Source of the DNA: Treponema parvum
Lineage (GTDB): Bacteria; Spirochaetota; Spirochaetia; Treponematales; Treponemataceae
NCBI RefSeq assembly: GCF_017893945.1
Contig: NZ_CP054257.1
Location: 1,426,001-1,490,000, forward strand
Length of the DNA: 64,000 nucleotides
Direction: 5' to 3'
Position numbers and translations under genes: made by a program. Under the pieces are notes generated by a model that saw nothing but the letters and a program-made list of their open reading frames with translations, made no database searches and was not told the DNA's origin. This document shows, in pieces, positions 36,068 through 44,885 of the stretch; position 1 is the stretch's first letter; each line of letters opens with the position of its first letter.

Positions 36068-36847
36068 TCAGCCTATAAGTTTTGCACAGTTAAAAAGCTC
36101 TTTCGTGTACGGATGACGCGGAGCTTTTAGTATCTGTTCGACGGAACCAGTTTCTACGATTTCCCCCTTATACATGACGGCGATACGGTCGGCCATATAA
36201 CAGACGACGTTCAGATTATGCGAAATAAACAGATATGTCAAAGAAAACTGTTTTTGAAGTTTTTTTAGAAGATCCAAAACCTGAGCCTGTATCAACACAT
36301 CCAACGATGAAACAATTTCGTCACAGACGACAAACTTGGGGTTCAAGACCAAAGCCTGCGCGATCGCTACCCTTTGCCTCTGCCCGCCGGAAAGGGTTTC
36401 GGGGCGTCTGTCTTTCATAAAAGGATCGAGCCCTACGTTCTCCATTATCCTCGCTACAAGTTCTTCGCGTTTTTCTTTCGTATTTTTTATTCCGTGAATA
36501 TCAAGGCCTTCACGAATAAGAAACGAAAGCTTTTTTTTACCGTCGATCGCAGAATACGGATCCTGAAAAACAATCTGGCAGTTTCTTCTGAAATTTTTGC
36601 GCTCCTTTCGGTCAAACTTTGCGGTGTCTTTTCCGTAAAAGAAAACGCGTCCGTCTGAGGGTTCTAAAAGATCCAAAAGCATGTAGCCCAATGTCGTCTT
36701 TCCGCAGCCCGATTCCCCTACAAGGCCGAAAGTTTCTCCTTCATTTATGGACAGCGAAACGTCTTTTACGGCCGTATTTTTTTTACCGAATCGGCTTACA
36801 TAGGTCTTATGGAGGTGTTCGCAGCGTATAACCGTATTATTTTTCAT
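36068..36847 (-). CDS. oppF: Oligopeptide ABC transporter ATP-binding protein OppF
   Basis: 259 residues, shorter than enterobacterial OppF because the C-terminal extension is reduced. Walker A GESGCGKTT near 39-47, ABC signature TLSGGQRQRVAIAQAL near 145-160, Walker B region KFVVCDEIVSSLD. It energises peptide import with OppD. The start overlaps the oppD stop (ATGA). Confidence 0.93.
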   Translation of the reverse strand: MKNNTVIRCEHLHKTYVSRFGKKNTAVKDVSLSINEGETFGLVGESGCGKTTLGYMLLDLLEPSDGRVFFYGKDTAKFDRKERKNFRRNCQIVFQDPYSAIDGKKKLSFLIREGLDIHGIKNTKEKREELVARIMENVGLDPFMKDRRPETLSGGQRQRVAIAQALVLNPKFVVCDEIVSSLDVLIQAQVLDLLKKLQKQFSLTYLFISHNLNVVCYMADRIAVMYKGEIVETGSVEQILKAPRHPYTKELFNCAKLIG

Positions 36848-37827
36848 ACATCCTCAAGAACATTGTGAAGATGACAGTACGCTTTGTGAACGCCCATACC
36901 CGCCCCTGCCGCATTTGAATTTCTGCGATAGCATACGTCCTTTGCAGACGGCCATCTTTCATACAGATACGACTGATCTTCCGGCCGGAAATCTATGGGA
37001 GGCACAAAACCTTGTATCTGCGTCAATTCGGTATTTCTTTTTTCGGCAGAAGGCAGAGCTTTTAAAAGAGCCTTTGTGTAAGGGTGTACGGGATTTTCAA
37101 GCACATCTTTTGTGCCGCCGCATTCGAGAATAGAGCCTGCGTACATTATGTAAACCCGCGTACAGAATTTTTTTACAAGAGCAATGTCATGGGATATAAA
37201 TAAGATGGAAGTTTTAAATTCTTCGTTTATCTTGCAGAGCAAGTTCATTATCTGCAGCTGAGTAGTAGCATCAAGCGCAGAAGTCGGTTCGTCGGCAATG
37301 AGAAGCTCGGGTTCGTTCATCAAGGCAGAGGCTATCATAATACGCTGGCGCTGTCCACCGGAAAGTCTGAACGGGTAATCATCATACATGTGCTTTGCAT
37401 CCGAGAGATTTACTTCTTCCATGAGGTGCAGCGCCTTTTTTTTTGCAGACGCCTTGTCAAAACCGTGAACGATTCCCGCTTCTGCGATCTGCCGACCTAC
37501 CTTTACCAGAGGATCAAGAGACGTCATAGGCTCTTGGAAAATCATTGAAACGTTTTTTCCGCGAAAGGAATCCCACTGTTTCCGTGAAAAAGAAAGCACG
37601 TCCCTGCCGGAAAGTTCTATCCGCCCGCTTATCATCGCGTCTTCGGGCTGCAGCCCCATACAGCTTAAAGCCGTCAGAGTTTTTCCGCAGCCGGACTCCC
37701 CTACGAGAGCGGTTATTTCTCCCCTAAAAACTTCAAGAGAAATATTTTTTACGGCGTAAGCCTTGCGGCCTCTCATCATAAATGAAAGCGAAAAATCTTT
37801 TACATCGAGGATCTTTTCAAAACTCAT
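36844..37827 (-). CDS. oppD: Oligopeptide ABC transporter ATP-binding protein OppD
   Basis: 327 residues from ATG at 37827, which overlaps the oppC stop by 4 nt (ATGA); an in-frame start further upstream would overlap oppC by almost 100 nt and is rejected. Walker A GESGCGKTLTALS, signature RLSGGQRQRIMIASAL, Walker B ELLIADEPTSALD. The C-terminal Opp/Dpp extension contains the cysteine block DVCYRRN. It pairs with OppF in the membrane complex. Confidence 0.94.
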   Translation of the reverse strand: MSFEKILDVKDFSLSFMMRGRKAYAVKNISLEVFRGEITALVGESGCGKTLTALSCMGLQPEDAMISGRIELSGRDVLSFSRKQWDSFRGKNVSMIFQEPMTSLDPLVKVGRQIAEAGIVHGFDKASAKKKALHLMEEVNLSDAKHMYDDYPFRLSGGQRQRIMIASALMNEPELLIADEPTSALDATTQLQIMNLLCKINEEFKTSILFISHDIALVKKFCTRVYIMYAGSILECGGTKDVLENPVHPYTKALLKALPSAEKRNTELTQIQGFVPPIDFRPEDQSYLYERWPSAKDVCYRRNSNAAGAGMGVHKAYCHLHNVLEDV

Positions 37828-38636
37828 CTGTGCGCTTCCCGCACGGAAGTTATTCCGTCGCTTATAAGAGTAAAACCCGTAACGAGAAGGACTAAAAAAA
37901 CGGCAGGGACTATTATCAACCAAGGAGCCGAAAAAATAAAATTCTGTGCGTCGCTTAGCATCTTTCCGAAGCTCGCGTACGGCGGCTCAACTCCAAGCCC
38001 CAGATAACTTAATCCCGCTTCGTTCATGATCGAAACGGCAAAACTCAAAGAATATGTGATAAGCAATTCGGCGTAAATATTCGGCAATATGTGCATAAAA
38101 ATTATGCGAAAAGGTGAAGCTCCCCGCGCTCTTTCCGCAAAAACTAAGGCGGAATCGCGATATTTTATAAAACCGCTTCTCGAAATGCGTGCAAAACGAG
38201 GAAGGTTCATTATGCTGAGGGCCAAAACGGTGTTGCAAAGCCCATTGCCCAAAACCGCGACAAGCATTAGCGCAAGCAAAATTCCGGGAAAGGCCATGAG
38301 CAAGTCTATGAATTTGCCGGTCACGGCGTCAGCCTTTCCGCCGAAAAATCCTCCGGCGGCGCCTATCGCCGTTCCCAAAACAAGTCCCGCACCTGAAGCG
38401 GTAAATCCTATAAAAAAAGAAATTCTAAGCGAAACCGATATTCTGCATGCAACGTCGCGCCCAAGTCCGTCCGTTCCCAAAATATGTTTTGCCGAAAAAA
38501 AGCTCAGTTTTTTTGCTATGTCTACGCCGTTAGGATCGTAAGGAAGATAAAACAGTCCTATAAGCATAAAGATAAAAAGAAAAGCGACTATAAATGCGCC
38601 CGCTATGATTTTTATGTCGGAAAAAACCGCCTTCAT
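37824..38636 (-). CDS. oppC: Oligopeptide ABC transporter permease OppC
   Basis: 270 residues, six membrane segments. An N-terminal helix near 10-35, then HILGTDGLGRDVACRI, the family motif. The EAA loop appears as RARGASPFRIIFMHILPN. Start and stop overlap oppB and oppD, so translation of the operon is coupled. Confidence 0.94.
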   Translation of the reverse strand: MKAVFSDIKIIAGAFIVAFLFIFMLIGLFYLPYDPNGVDIAKKLSFFSAKHILGTDGLGRDVACRISVSLRISFFIGFTASGAGLVLGTAIGAAGGFFGGKADAVTGKFIDLLMAFPGILLALMLVAVLGNGLCNTVLALSIMNLPRFARISRSGFIKYRDSALVFAERARGASPFRIIFMHILPNIYAELLITYSLSFAVSIMNEAGLSYLGLGVEPPYASFGKMLSDAQNFIFSAPWLIIVPAVFLVLLVTGFTLISDGITSVREAHR

Positions 38637-39586
38637 GCTTTGGAACCCCTCAAGCGTATGCGCGGATCTATGATCGAGTACAGTATGTCAATAAAAAAAT
38701 TGCACAAGACAACGACGACCGAAAGATACAGCGCCAATCCCTGTATTAAAGGAAAATCTCTGGAATATATGGACGAAGCGAGCATCCGCCCTATTCCCGG
38801 AAGAGAAAAAATATTTTCAACTATAATGCTTCCGCCTAAAATTTCCGAAACGAGCATTCCCAAAACGGTTATAACGGGAATAAGCGAATTGCGTAGAACA
38901 TGATTGACAAGGACGGCTCTTTCTCCCATGCCCTTGCTGCGCGCAGTGCGCACATAGTCTTTGCCGAGCTGGGCAAGCACGCTTGAGCGCATGTAACGTA
39001 CCAATATCGAAGCGCTCCCGAATGCAAGCGAAATCGAAGGCAAAAAAAGCGATTTAAGACAGGCGACGGGATTTTCAGAAAAAGGCACGTATCCCATGGA
39101 AGGAAAAATCTTTAACTTTACTGAAAATACGACAATAAAAAAGACTGCGGCGCAAAATGCAGGAACGGAAACTCCCAACTGCGCCAAAACGCTTACGGGA
39201 AAAGAAAATTTCTTTTTGTCGTGAGCGGCAAGCCATATGCCCGCCGGTATTCCCACGGCTGCAGTGATTATCAATACTAAAAGCGAAAGCTGGAATGTAA
39301 CGGTAAAAGCGCCGAAAACTATCGCATTTACGCTTTTTTGATACCTGAAAGACTGCCCCATATCTCCTTTAAGCAAATTTTTTATCCACAGAAAATAACG
39401 AACGGGCGCGGAATACTCCAAGTTCATTGAAGCGCGCAAATTTTCAAGCTGAACGGGATCGGCGTCCAAGCCTAAAATAGCGGCGGCGGGATCACCCGGC
39501 AGCACTTGAAACACGGCGAATGTAATTACGGAAATAAGAAAGACCGTCGTCAAAAAACCGGCCGCTTTTCTAAAGTAGTAAAACAA
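38633..39586 (-). CDS. oppB: Oligopeptide ABC transporter permease OppB
   Basis: 317 residues, six membrane segments. The family N-terminus is LPGDPAAAILG near 28-38, with the EAA loop near 215-235 (RSKGMGERAVLVNHVLRNSL). It forms the pore with OppC. It begins 13 nt after the oppA stop. Confidence 0.94.
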   Translation of the reverse strand: MFYYFRKAAGFLTTVFLISVITFAVFQVLPGDPAAAILGLDADPVQLENLRASMNLEYSAPVRYFLWIKNLLKGDMGQSFRYQKSVNAIVFGAFTVTFQLSLLVLIITAAVGIPAGIWLAAHDKKKFSFPVSVLAQLGVSVPAFCAAVFFIVVFSVKLKIFPSMGYVPFSENPVACLKSLFLPSISLAFGSASILVRYMRSSVLAQLGKDYVRTARSKGMGERAVLVNHVLRNSLIPVITVLGMLVSEILGGSIIVENIFSLPGIGRMLASSIYSRDFPLIQGLALYLSVVVVLCNFFIDILYSIIDPRIRLRGSKA

Positions 39587-39599
39587 TTACGTTCCTCGC

Positions 39600-41117
39600 C
39601 TATTCATAATACCAGACGGAAAAATCAATAAACGTAAAGGGGTAAAACGTGTATCCGTGAAGGTCTTTTCGTGAAGCTACGATCAAACTCGGATCGCAGA
39701 TAAAAACGGAAGCGGCGTTTTCGGTCATGATCTTTTGGCATTCCTTATACATGGAAATACGTTTTTCAAGATCGGTTTCAATAAGAGCGGAAGCCAGAGT
39801 TTTATCAAAATCGGGATTCTTAAATCTTATAAAATTGCGCCTGTTTTCAGACTCGTAGCGTGCAAGAATATCGTTAGGTTCGATCTTGCCTTGAAAGGCG
39901 ATGACGGTAGCCTCATACAGGGCTTTGCCGTAAACCCTGTCAAGCCATGAAGCCCATTCCGTCATACGTATATTCGCGCGTATATTAACTCTCGCAAGCT
40001 GGCTTACGATTATTTCAGCGGCGCGCACATGAGGTTCGTAATTTGACGGAACGGTTATAGTCAAATCAAAACCGTCGGCGTATCCCGCTTCTTTTAAAAG
40101 CGCTTTGGCTTTTTCAACGTCAAAATTATAGCAGGACGAAAGAGCGTCGTTGTAGTAAATTTTAAAAGCCGGGCTGAAATTCGTGTAAAGCTCGTCCGCA
40201 AAGCCCGCCCATACTCCGTCTATAATATCCTTTTTGTTAATCGCATAATTCAACGCCTGCCGCACGCGGATATCTTTAAAAGGGCCGTACTCATTGTTTA
40301 AAGCCAAAAGCTGAACCATGTTTTGAGCGCAGGAAAAAATATTGTAATCGGAACTTAAAAGTTTTGCATCGTTGCCGTTGATAAAATACGCAATGTCGAG
40401 CTGACCGGATCGAAGAGCCGAAATCACGGAAGCGGGGTTTGTCATTATGTAGACTTCAACCATGTCCACCTTAGGTTTGTCATCGTAATACGCGTCGTTC
40501 TTTTCAAAAACAATTTTTTGCCCGGGAACGTACGAAACGAATTTGAACGGTCCCGTTCCTACAGGTTTTTCCGCTTGAGCCGTATAGCCTTCGGGCAATA
40601 TCGCGCTCCGGCACAAGGCTAAAAACGATGCGTCAGGCTTGGAAAGCTCCGCCGTAAACGTGTAATCGTCCGGCGCGGAAACGGCGCGTACAGAAGAGAA
40701 TTTATTTGAAACAGGTTTTTTACCGTCAAGCCCCGAAAAACGATTGTAGCTGTATAAGACGTCGCGGGCCGTCAGTTTTTGCCCGTTATGAAACACTACG
40801 TTTTTTTTAAGGTTGAACGTATACGTAAGTTTATCTTCGGAAATATTGAAATCGCTTGCGATGCAGGGAAGCAGTTCGCCTGAAGGCGACGAGCGCAAAA
40901 GTCCTTCAAAAACATTTGAAAACACAGACACGGTATCGGCGGCGGCGGACTGCCACGGATCAAGGCTGTCCGGTTCCGAACTTATATTTATCCGCACGAC
41001 GGACGGCGTATTTTTTTTGTTTTCCGTATTTTTTGCATTTCTTGCGCCTTTTTCATTTTTTGCGCAGGAATAAAACAAAAGCGACAGAATTCCGAACAAA
41101 AAAATAAACTTTTTCAT
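39600..41117 (-). CDS. oppA: Peptide-binding lipoprotein OppA
   Basis: 505 residues from ATG at 41117. Signal peptide MKKFIFLFGILSLLFYSC with the lipidated Cys18. The SBP_bac_5 domain fills the rest, with SSEPDSLDPWQSAAADT and the later VGTGPFKFVSYVPGQKI typical of the family. It captures peptides in the periplasm for OppBCDF. A longer reading frame upstream lacks a signal and would swallow the repeat tract, so it is rejected. A -10 box ends only 6 nt before the ATG, and no Shine-Dalgarno is seen. Confidence 0.95.
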   Translation of the reverse strand: MKKFIFLFGILSLLFYSCAKNEKGARNAKNTENKKNTPSVVRINISSEPDSLDPWQSAAADTVSVFSNVFEGLLRSSPSGELLPCIASDFNISEDKLTYTFNLKKNVVFHNGQKLTARDVLYSYNRFSGLDGKKPVSNKFSSVRAVSAPDDYTFTAELSKPDASFLALCRSAILPEGYTAQAEKPVGTGPFKFVSYVPGQKIVFEKNDAYYDDKPKVDMVEVYIMTNPASVISALRSGQLDIAYFINGNDAKLLSSDYNIFSCAQNMVQLLALNNEYGPFKDIRVRQALNYAINKKDIIDGVWAGFADELYTNFSPAFKIYYNDALSSCYNFDVEKAKALLKEAGYADGFDLTITVPSNYEPHVRAAEIIVSQLARVNIRANIRMTEWASWLDRVYGKALYEATVIAFQGKIEPNDILARYESENRRNFIRFKNPDFDKTLASALIETDLEKRISMYKECQKIMTENAASVFICDPSLIVASRKDLHGYTFYPFTFIDFSVWYYE

Positions 41118-41123
41118 AACCGA

Positions 41124-41152
41124 ATGATAGCGAAAAAACGGCATAAACTCAA
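41124..41152 (-). promoter_or_regulatory. Promoter for the opp operon
   Basis: Minus strand: TTGAGT (41147-41152), 17-nt spacer, TATCAT (41124-41129), 6 nt, ATG. A leaderless message is predicted. Confidence 0.65.
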
Positions 41153-41164
41153 GTTTGCCGCAGG

Positions 41165-41240
41165 TTGCGCCATATGGCTGCGCGCATGATTGCGCCATAT
41201 GGCTGCACACATGGTTGCGCCGCATAGTTCTCCGCGCAGC
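41165..41240. repeat. 25-bp tandem repeat upstream of oppA
   Basis: TTGCGCCATATGGCTGC at 41165-41181 and again at 41190-41206, then a decayed third unit starting TTGCGCCGCAT at 41215. The period is exactly 25 bp. Each intact unit holds a CATATG palindrome. It lies just upstream of the opp promoter and also upstream of the divergent lipoprotein gene. Confidence 0.8.
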
Positions 41241-41288
41241 ATAGGAACTTTTCACGGCACACAGGCGCCGGATGAGTTTTTCTTTTAT

Positions 41289-41317
41289 TTGAAAAAAACC
41301 TGAATCCGGTTTATAAT
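41289..41317 (+). promoter_or_regulatory. Promoter for the 41428 lipoprotein gene
   Basis: TTGAAA (41289-41294), 17-nt spacer, TATAAT (41312-41317). The leader is about 100 nt and ends with GGAGG 5 nt before the ATG. Confidence 0.75.
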
Positions 41318-41427
41318 TTATTAACATACCGATAAAAAGCCTTTGTCTGCGCCTTGTTTTGGCGGTGGGCGCCGGTTTTAATGTTCTTTGCAGGCGTAAA
41401 GGCGTAAAACATTGTTTGGAGGTTTTT

Positions 41428-43020
41428 ATGAAAAAGCCCGCTCTTGTTACGGTTTTTGTATCGGCCGTTTTTTTGCTTTTTACATCGTGCAGCAATTTGT
41501 TTCAGGCTCTCGGAATTGAAAACAGCTCGGGAAAAGGGTCTTTAAGAGTTGTTTTGCCCCAATCTTCACCCCAAGCGGAAAGAAGCGCCGCAGGAGCTTC
41601 AAGGCTTGCGGTAAATGTGAATGTTATTAACACATATGTCATAACATTAAGCAAAGACAACTTTGTAGAGGAGAAGATCGCCTTTGGAGGATCGTCAGTG
41701 ACATTTTCGGATCTCGAAGAAGGAACCTATATAATAAGCGGATACGGCTACGCCTACAACGACCATGATCATGTGAACCCGCTTGCTTCCGGCAGAACCG
41801 AAATCAAAGTCTCAGCGGGAAAAACCACGAACGCAGCCTTTCCCCTGTATACGCCTCCACCGCCGATCGTTCTGTGGGATTGTACAATCTCTGGCAGTGA
41901 TATGAATGTATACATCGCAGACACAGCGTCCTTGCCGCAGTACAGTCCGTTGAGCCCTGTTTCTAAATCGCCGAATATATTGGAATTTGACGCGGCAAGA
42001 AATTTATATACCCATGACAGCTTTTTGTCAGCCGCTTCAGGGTACGAAAAAGAGCTTTCGTTTGTGGACGATAATGGTAACTCGTTAGAGTTTAGCCATA
42101 TTTACTGTTCCGAGGACAATGTTTTATTTATGGTCGTAGGCTCCAAAGAACTGCATTTCTTTAATCCTTATTATAAAAATGATGACGAAAGATTGGTAGC
42201 AAAAGAAATTACCGGCGATCCAATAAATTTAGGCAACGTATTTATTGCAGTTTCAAGGTTAAAACTTACCACGGAAACGGAAGGTTCAAGGTTTTTGTAT
42301 ACGGTAGCATATGATAAAACTAACCTAATTTTCATCAACACTTATAAAATTACTCGGAATCATCATGGCGAGTTAGAGGTAAAAGCTGAGCAGCAGTCGC
42401 CACCAATCCCGCTCGGAACCGGCGGCTACGGGCTTGAGGCTATTAACAAAAAACCTAACGATCCTTCTATTACTATTTATCCCACAGAAGAGCGAAAGGT
42501 TACGGACGTGCGCATACATGAAAATGATATGTACATTCTGTTTTCTTATACCTACGAATCCGATGATGATTATTATCCAGACAAGGACAATAATAATTAT
42601 GTGTCCTCAGGCGCGCTTTTAAAAGTTAAATTGGATCCCATTAACGGCACGCCTGCTCCCGCCGGAGATTTCGGCAATAGTGGCGCCTTGGGCTGGACAT
42701 ATGAATTAATAAATTCCTCTCCCTTTATTGTTAAAGTGAATGGTCATGATAAAAATTTATATGGACAGTGGCCCAGCGATGAAAACAGGGGCTTTTTCGG
42801 GCCGCAGAAAATACTCGCTTTAAAATCAAAGAAGATATGGATAGCGGACGACGGTTCTATTTATGACAAAGATGCACCAAATGAAGCAGTTCCTGAAAAC
42901 GGAAATATTGTGCAAAAAGACCGTGTAGTCGTAGTGGATCTTGAAAGAGAAAGTTTTGAAAGCGTTTACTCGTTTGACGGAATAGGTTTTTCAAACACTG
43001 TAAAAGGAAGCGGCTTTTAA
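41428..43020 (+). CDS. Large hypothetical lipoprotein
   Basis: 530 residues from ATG at 41428 with GGAGG just upstream. Signal peptide ending FLLFTSC with lipidated Cys21. Residues 40-160 look like a small beta domain introduced by KGSLRVVLPQ, with VNTYVITLSKDNFVEE and a conserved-looking LEEGTYIISGYGYAYN; this tandem is typical of treponemal surface lipoproteins. The rest (170-530) has repeated beta-strand and Asp-rich turns, perhaps a propeller-like fold. I do not recognise a specific family. It is probably surface or periplasmic. No neighbour co-transcribed. Confidence 0.6.
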   Translation: MKKPALVTVFVSAVFLLFTSCSNLFQALGIENSSGKGSLRVVLPQSSPQAERSAAGASRLAVNVNVINTYVITLSKDNFVEEKIAFGGSSVTFSDLEEGTYIISGYGYAYNDHDHVNPLASGRTEIKVSAGKTTNAAFPLYTPPPPIVLWDCTISGSDMNVYIADTASLPQYSPLSPVSKSPNILEFDAARNLYTHDSFLSAASGYEKELSFVDDNGNSLEFSHIYCSEDNVLFMVVGSKELHFFNPYYKNDDERLVAKEITGDPINLGNVFIAVSRLKLTTETEGSRFLYTVAYDKTNLIFINTYKITRNHHGELEVKAEQQSPPIPLGTGGYGLEAINKKPNDPSITIYPTEERKVTDVRIHENDMYILFSYTYESDDDYYPDKDNNNYVSSGALLKVKLDPINGTPAPAGDFGNSGALGWTYELINSSPFIVKVNGHDKNLYGQWPSDENRGFFGPQKILALKSKKIWIADDGSIYDKDAPNEAVPENGNIVQKDRVVVVDLERESFESVYSFDGIGFSNTVKGSGF

Positions 43021-43209
43021 TAATTAAGACAGACTGCGGCGCGCGGCATAGCATTCCCGCCTGCCTGCACCGCCCTTTTTGTGCGCCGGTTAAAACGCGC
43101 TTTTGACTGATTGCTAAAAGCGCCGGCGAGCGAAAATTTGTTTACATTCCGGTACAAACCTTAGCGGACAAACGTACAAAAACGCACGCTGTTTTAAAGG
43201 GTCAAATTT

Positions 43210-43470
43210 TCATATCAGACCTTTGTTTACCGCTTCCATCAAAAAATCATTTAACTTGGTTTGCCAGCCTTTACCCATTGCCTTGAAGTGATCAACAAGA
43301 TATTTGCTTAATCTAATTGAGACTTGCTCTCTTTTAGGCTTAAAGTACTGCGGGTATCTAGGTTTAAAGCCTGTAAAATCCGTAATTTCGGGAATGTCTG
43401 AAAAATCAATTTGATTATCGGGGATGGAATTTTTTTCACATTCAGCAATAATTTTTTCTAAGTTCATCAT
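43210..43470 (-). CDS. brnA: BrnA-like antitoxin
   Basis: 86 residues from the ATG pair at 43465-43470, preceded by AAAGGAG. The protein ends with a DNA-binding domain: PKREQVSIRLSKYLVDHFKAMGKGWQTKLNDFLMEAV, which matches BrnA (ribbon-helix-helix-like) antitoxins. BrnA neutralises and represses the BrnT RNase toxin. The start lies inside the 3' end of the toxin remnant, the usual overlap in brnTA loci. Confidence 0.8.
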   Translation of the reverse strand: MMNLEKIIAECEKNSIPDNQIDFSDIPEITDFTGFKPRYPQYFKPKREQVSIRLSKYLVDHFKAMGKGWQTKLNDFLMEAVNKGLI

Positions 43471-43688
43471 AATAAAATCTCCTTTCTTTTGAGTCAGCAT
43501 AACGGGCACTTATAATTCTTTGACGGCCATTCTTTGGAGTATATATAATAAACAAGATAATCTGTGTTTTTATTCTCCCGATAATTTTATATCGAGTTTC
43601 TTCAAGGCTTGAATTTTCTTTGTCTATAGATTCTATTGCAAAACTGTCATTAAAAGCGCCTCTTTCGCATGTCTAAATTGTATTTCTT
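43442..43688 (-). pseudogene. brnT: BrnT toxin remnant, frameshifted and 5' truncated
   Basis: Minus-strand reading in the frame ending TGA at 43442-43444 gives a BrnT (DUF497) C-terminus: SLEETRYKIIGRI, LFIIYTPKNGRQRIISARYADSKERR. Just upstream the frame is lost: RHAKEALL stays open in a different frame, and one extra T in the run at about 43650-43655 would restore RHAKEALFNDSFAIES. The conserved BrnT start with the FEWD-type motif is absent, because a stop interrupts before it. It overlaps the brnA start. Confidence 0.7.
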
Positions 43689-43990
43689 TTATGTATTTTT
43701 GTCAAATTCTTTTACATAGTTGCCGCCGCCCGCACAGCATGTCAGCACCCCGTGTTTGCGCGGGCACGACAAATACGCCGGATCTATAAAAGCGCAAAGA
43801 AAGGCGGACAGCGGCAGCTTACGATGAGCCGCTATGACAGGCTGAACCTGAGCGAGGAAAATATTCGGCAAAAAAGATTTCGACCGCCTTAAAAAAGCAG
43901 GAAAGTTTTTTTTTTAATACAACCGGGAACCTTTAAAAACTGCAGTTTTTAAAGGTTCCCTATTTAGAGAAGAAAATGTACGATAAGTTT
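43689..43990. other. Gap of about 300 bp between brnTA remnant and secreted protein gene
   Basis: A 60-codon minus-strand reading frame (43689-43871) ending GGGNYVKEFDKNT is Cys/Ala-rich and matches nothing I recognise. The DNA is GC-rich and resembles other degraded spacer here. An AT-rich stretch with a T run (about 43905-43920) and an AAAACTGCAGTTTTTAAAGG-type inverted word at about 43934-43957 could act as the terminator of the convergent secreted-protein gene. Confidence 0.35.
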
Positions 43991-44674
43991 TTATTTAGTG
44001 CGCGAGAGCGTTCCGACGATGTTCAAAACGTTATTTTTAAAAGTGAATTTCACATTTCCATCATAGTGATACGCGGCTTCGGGACTGAAAGCGTCGGCTT
44101 CAAAGGGGAGTTTGTTCCAATCCAGATCGGCCATATTGCTTGCGTCTCCGCCCTTTTTAAGGTATTCGGGTTTGATCACAAAGCCGTCGTCTTTTTTATC
44201 GGTAACGTTTTTTGCGATCTTAGATCCGGTTAACAAATTGAAGTTTCCCTTTTTATCGGTTTTCAATTCAAACGCATTCGTTTTGCGGATAAAGCGCACG
44301 GTAATGACGCCCGCATCGTCCGTAACTTTAAGAGCGTGGCTCTTTACAAACGAACCGTCCGCAATCGCAAACAAAAACACGCTGCGCAGACCGGAAGGCA
44401 TCGAAGCTTTTCTGGCGTCCGCAGGTTCTGCAAAACGGACGGCGTTAAAAGCCTTTGTAGAGCCCTTTAAGCTCGCTCCGGACGCTGCGTCGAATTTGTC
44501 CTGAACGGTTTGAGTTCCTACCGTCCACTTAAAATAATCGGCGTCGTGATTTTTTAAGGCGAGATCCATTCTGTAATCAATCTTTACGTCCGTCGCCGGA
44601 TCGGCGGCGGCAAATGAAAGCGCCGCTATTAAAAACACAGCCGAAAAGACACAAGTAATTGTGATTTTTTTCAT
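43991..44674 (-). CDS. Hypothetical secreted protein
   Basis: 227 residues from ATG at 44674; the GGAG is too close to the alternative ATG six bases earlier. A signal peptide (about 1-24) ends AALSFAAADPA. The mature part is soluble and beta-rich, with no motif I can name. The sequence alternates Lys/Asp and aromatic residues (VKIDYRMDLALKNHDADYF). It stands alone, with a 205-bp gap upstream that holds the promoter of the next, divergent gene. Confidence 0.55.
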   Translation of the reverse strand: MKKITITCVFSAVFLIAALSFAAADPATDVKIDYRMDLALKNHDADYFKWTVGTQTVQDKFDAASGASLKGSTKAFNAVRFAEPADARKASMPSGLRSVFLFAIADGSFVKSHALKVTDDAGVITVRFIRKTNAFELKTDKKGNFNLLTGSKIAKNVTDKKDDGFVIKPEYLKKGGDASNMADLDWNKLPFEADAFSPEAAYHYDGNVKFTFKNNVLNIVGTLSRTK

Positions 44675-44849
44675 AAACATCTCCTGTAAAATAAAGATTT
44701 TGCTATTTCCACCCTATCCTATTATGCAAAAAGTAAGAGCTTGAAATATGCGATTACGTTATAGCGAATTTTGTAAATGTTAGCAATAGGTAACTTTTGT
44801 AAAACGCAACTTCCGTCCGCCGCAAAAACTGTCGACGCAATGCGAAAAC

Positions 44850-44878
44850 TTGCATTATATGAATATCTTTTCTATACT
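44850..44878 (+). promoter_or_regulatory. Promoter for the isochorismatase-family gene
   Basis: TTGCAT (44850-44855), 17-nt spacer, TATACT (44873-44878). The ATG at 44886 is 7 nt after the -10 box; a leaderless message is predicted. Confidence 0.7.
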
Positions 44879-44885
44879 TTAAGCA

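Noticed and set aside
37828..37923. Upstream extension of oppD
   Set aside because: Would overlap oppC extensively; the ATGA overlap at 37824-37827 is the normal junction.
41165..41240. CRISPR array
   Set aside because: Units of 25 bp abut directly with no unique spacers, only 2-3 copies, no cas genes.
41118..41495. Upstream extension of oppA
   Set aside because: Adds about 125 residues before a clear lipoprotein signal peptide and spans the repeat tract and both promoters.
43689..43871. Minus-strand 60-codon gene upstream of brnTA remnant
   Set aside because: No ribosome site, atypical composition, no recognisable domain; reported only as part of the gap.
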